A program made the translations under genes and the position numbers. From contig JACXUE010000012.1 in the NCBI GenBank assembly GCA_014764075.1, positions 1 through 14,660 of the forward strand: a stretch of 14,660 nt of DNA, in the 5' to 3' direction. Within the stretch, counting starts at the first letter, position 1. Each line of letters starts with the position of its first letter. The stretch comes from Sulfuricurvum sp. (lineage in GTDB: Bacteria; Campylobacterota; Campylobacteria; Campylobacterales; Sulfurimonadaceae). Below are positions 13,677-14,660 of this stretch, piece after piece. The notes under the pieces were generated by a model that worked only from the letters and a program-made list of their open reading frames with translations, did no database searches and was not told where the DNA came from.

Positions 13677-14497
13677 TGTCCAAAGAGCTAGAAGCTTTTA
13701 TCGAGTATATTACTGTCATAAAAGCTTTGAGTTCCCGAACGATTGAAGCGTATCGATCTGATTTGAACGAGCTTGAGAGCGCTTTGGGGAAAAGTCTCGT
13801 CGAGATCGATTCGAGTGATATTTTTCGTACGTTGGAGCATCATCGTAACAAACGGACGCTAAATCGCAAACTCTCCTCTTTCAACTCTTTTTTGGATTTT
13901 TGCCATCGAAACCGGTTTGATTCGGCATCGACAAAATTCGCATTGGCAAAAGTGCCAAAAAATCTCCCCAAATACCTTTCTTATGAGTCGATTCAATCGG
14001 GTTTGAAGATGATTGATCGCAGTGATTGGATCGGTTTGCGCGATTATGCTTTGATCTTATTTTTATACGCTACCGGCGTGCGAGTGAGTGAATGTTTGAT
14101 GGCGAATGAAGGAGACATTGAGGGGGAATGGCTTCGTATTCGTCACGGAAAAGGGGAGAAAGAGCGCTATGTGCCTATTGCTCTTGAGGCGTTGAAAGCC
14201 TTGCGTGCTTATCAGGATGCACAGCCATACAAACGTTTGAATTTATGGCTCAATTATCGGGGTGAACCGTTGAGTCGGATTTCGGTTTTTAAAATAACCC
14301 AAAAATATTTGGGTATTTCTCCCCATGCGCTTCGCCATTCCTATGCAACGGCATTGATCCTCGGCGGTGCCGATTTACGTGTGGTGCAAGAGCTTTTAGG
14401 GCATGCATCGCTTCTAACGACTCAGATATATACCCATGTCCAAAAGCGCAATCTTGAAGAGACGGTATTAAACCATCATCCAATGGCGCATAAATAA
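13676..14497 (+). CDS. Xer-type tyrosine recombinase
   Basis: This 273-residue protein is a complete tyrosine recombinase. The N-terminal SAM-like DNA-binding domain (about 1-95) is followed by a catalytic domain with all six expected residues: R136 (ATGVRVSE), K159 (HGKGEKER), H217 and R220 (HALRH), H243 (LGHASL) and the nucleophile Y252 (TQIYTHV). Such enzymes resolve chromosome dimers at dif sites or move integrative elements. It is shorter than XerC/D (about 300) and much shorter than the Helicobacter/Campylobacter XerH (about 355-360). It has no phage or integron neighbours and is joined by a one-base overlap to a housekeeping lipoprotein gene, which favours a chromosomal Xer role over a mobile integrase. 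Whether it is the sole Xer cannot be seen here. Confidence 0.9.
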   Translation: MSKELEAFIEYITVIKALSSRTIEAYRSDLNELESALGKSLVEIDSSDIFRTLEHHRNKRTLNRKLSSFNSFLDFCHRNRFDSASTKFALAKVPKNLPKYLSYESIQSGLKMIDRSDWIGLRDYALILFLYATGVRVSECLMANEGDIEGEWLRIRHGKGEKERYVPIALEALKALRAYQDAQPYKRLNLWLNYRGEPLSRISVFKITQKYLGISPHALRHSYATALILGGADLRVVQELLGHASLLTTQIYTHVQKRNLEETVLNHHPMAHK

Positions 14498-14550
14498 ATT
14501 ACTCGCACGAAAATCGTATTTCTTCTCATAATATTTAGATGGGGGATCGA

Positions 14551-14660
14551 ATGAATGAACTGGTTGTGCTGAATCGGCTCAACAAGAAGATCGAACGTCG
14601 TACCAAAGTGGTCGTACTAAAAAGTGTTGACAGATCAATAGTGATGTCGAGGAAGAATTT
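14551..14660 (+). CDS. Start of an unrecognised reading frame, cut by the right edge
   Basis: An ATG at 14551 follows a GGGGGA ribosome-binding-like stretch four bases upstream and a CATAAT element at 14527-14532, and the frame stays open for 36 codons to the end of the window. The peptide begins MNELVVLNRLNKKIERRTKV and is basic. I do not recognise it. It lies 53 bases after the xer stop. No terminator is evident between them, apart from a minor ACGA-AAA-TCGT hairpin at about 14509-14519. Confidence 0.4.
   Translation, partial: MNELVVLNRLNKKIERRTKVVVLKSVDRSIVMSRKN

Noticed and set aside
13676..14497. Xer gene as an integrase marking a genomic island or integron
   Set aside because: It is coupled to housekeeping genes with matching codon use, and there are no attC arrays, tRNA, direct repeats or phage genes nearby.
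1..14660. CRISPR arrays, tRNA or rRNA genes, insertion sequences, defence systems
   Set aside because: No regularly spaced repeats, no cloverleaf-like or rRNA-like stretches, and no transposase or known defence motifs were seen on either strand.

Overview
The window looks like a piece of chromosome from a free-living member of the Campylobacterota (Epsilonproteobacteria), most likely a Sulfurimonadaceae genome of the Sulfuricurvum/Sulfurimonas type. The evidence is the conserved neighbourhood cvpA-fur-lysS-glyA-DUF1882-SPOR protein-aroE (the same neighbourhood, as I recall it, as in Campylobacter jejuni and Helicobacter pylori), a class II DAHP synthase, a PerR-like regulator of the Campylobacter type, and a pilT gene that those host-associated relatives lack. 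The exact genus is inferred, not shown.

Layout. (1) Positions 1-8105, minus strand: one long, tightly packed gene string read from right to left: GGDEF diguanylate cyclase, cvpA, fur, lysS, glyA, DUF1882 protein, SPOR-domain membrane protein, trpE and the start of aroE, which runs off the left edge. Most junctions are start/stop overlaps (ATGA or TAATG) or gaps under 20 bases. The one real gap (3267-3367) lies between glyA and the DUF1882 gene and folds into several hairpins. (2) A divergent promoter region (8106-8293) separates this string from aroG (class II DAHP synthase, plus strand). (3) aroG converges on a PerR-like gene; the 83-base gap between them holds a REP-like palindrome of the CCCTGAGC...GTCGAAGGG type. 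(4) Minus strand 10253-11958: gatC, an ArsC/Spx-like reductase and pilT. (5) A second divergent promoter region (11959-12081) leads to a plus-strand operon: a YfgM-like single-pass membrane protein, a BamB-like lipoprotein and a short Xer-type tyrosine recombinase, each overlapping the next by one base. A further small reading frame begins at 14551 and leaves the window.

How the genes fit together. aroG, aroE and trpE give the entry step, a middle step and the tryptophan branch of aromatic amino acid synthesis. fur and the PerR-like gene form a pair of metal- and peroxide-sensing regulators. lysS, glyA and gatC serve translation and one-carbon metabolism. The GGDEF protein, CvpA, PilT, SPOR protein and YfgM/BamB pair act at the envelope or in surface behaviour.

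I found no CRISPR array, tRNA, rRNA, insertion sequence, prophage or recognisable defence system. This is ordinary core chromosome. The most interesting items are the possible primase-like fold of the DUF1882 protein, the two palindromic intergenic elements, the GGDEF gene at the head of the fur operon, and the joining of an envelope-assembly gene pair with a Xer recombinase.
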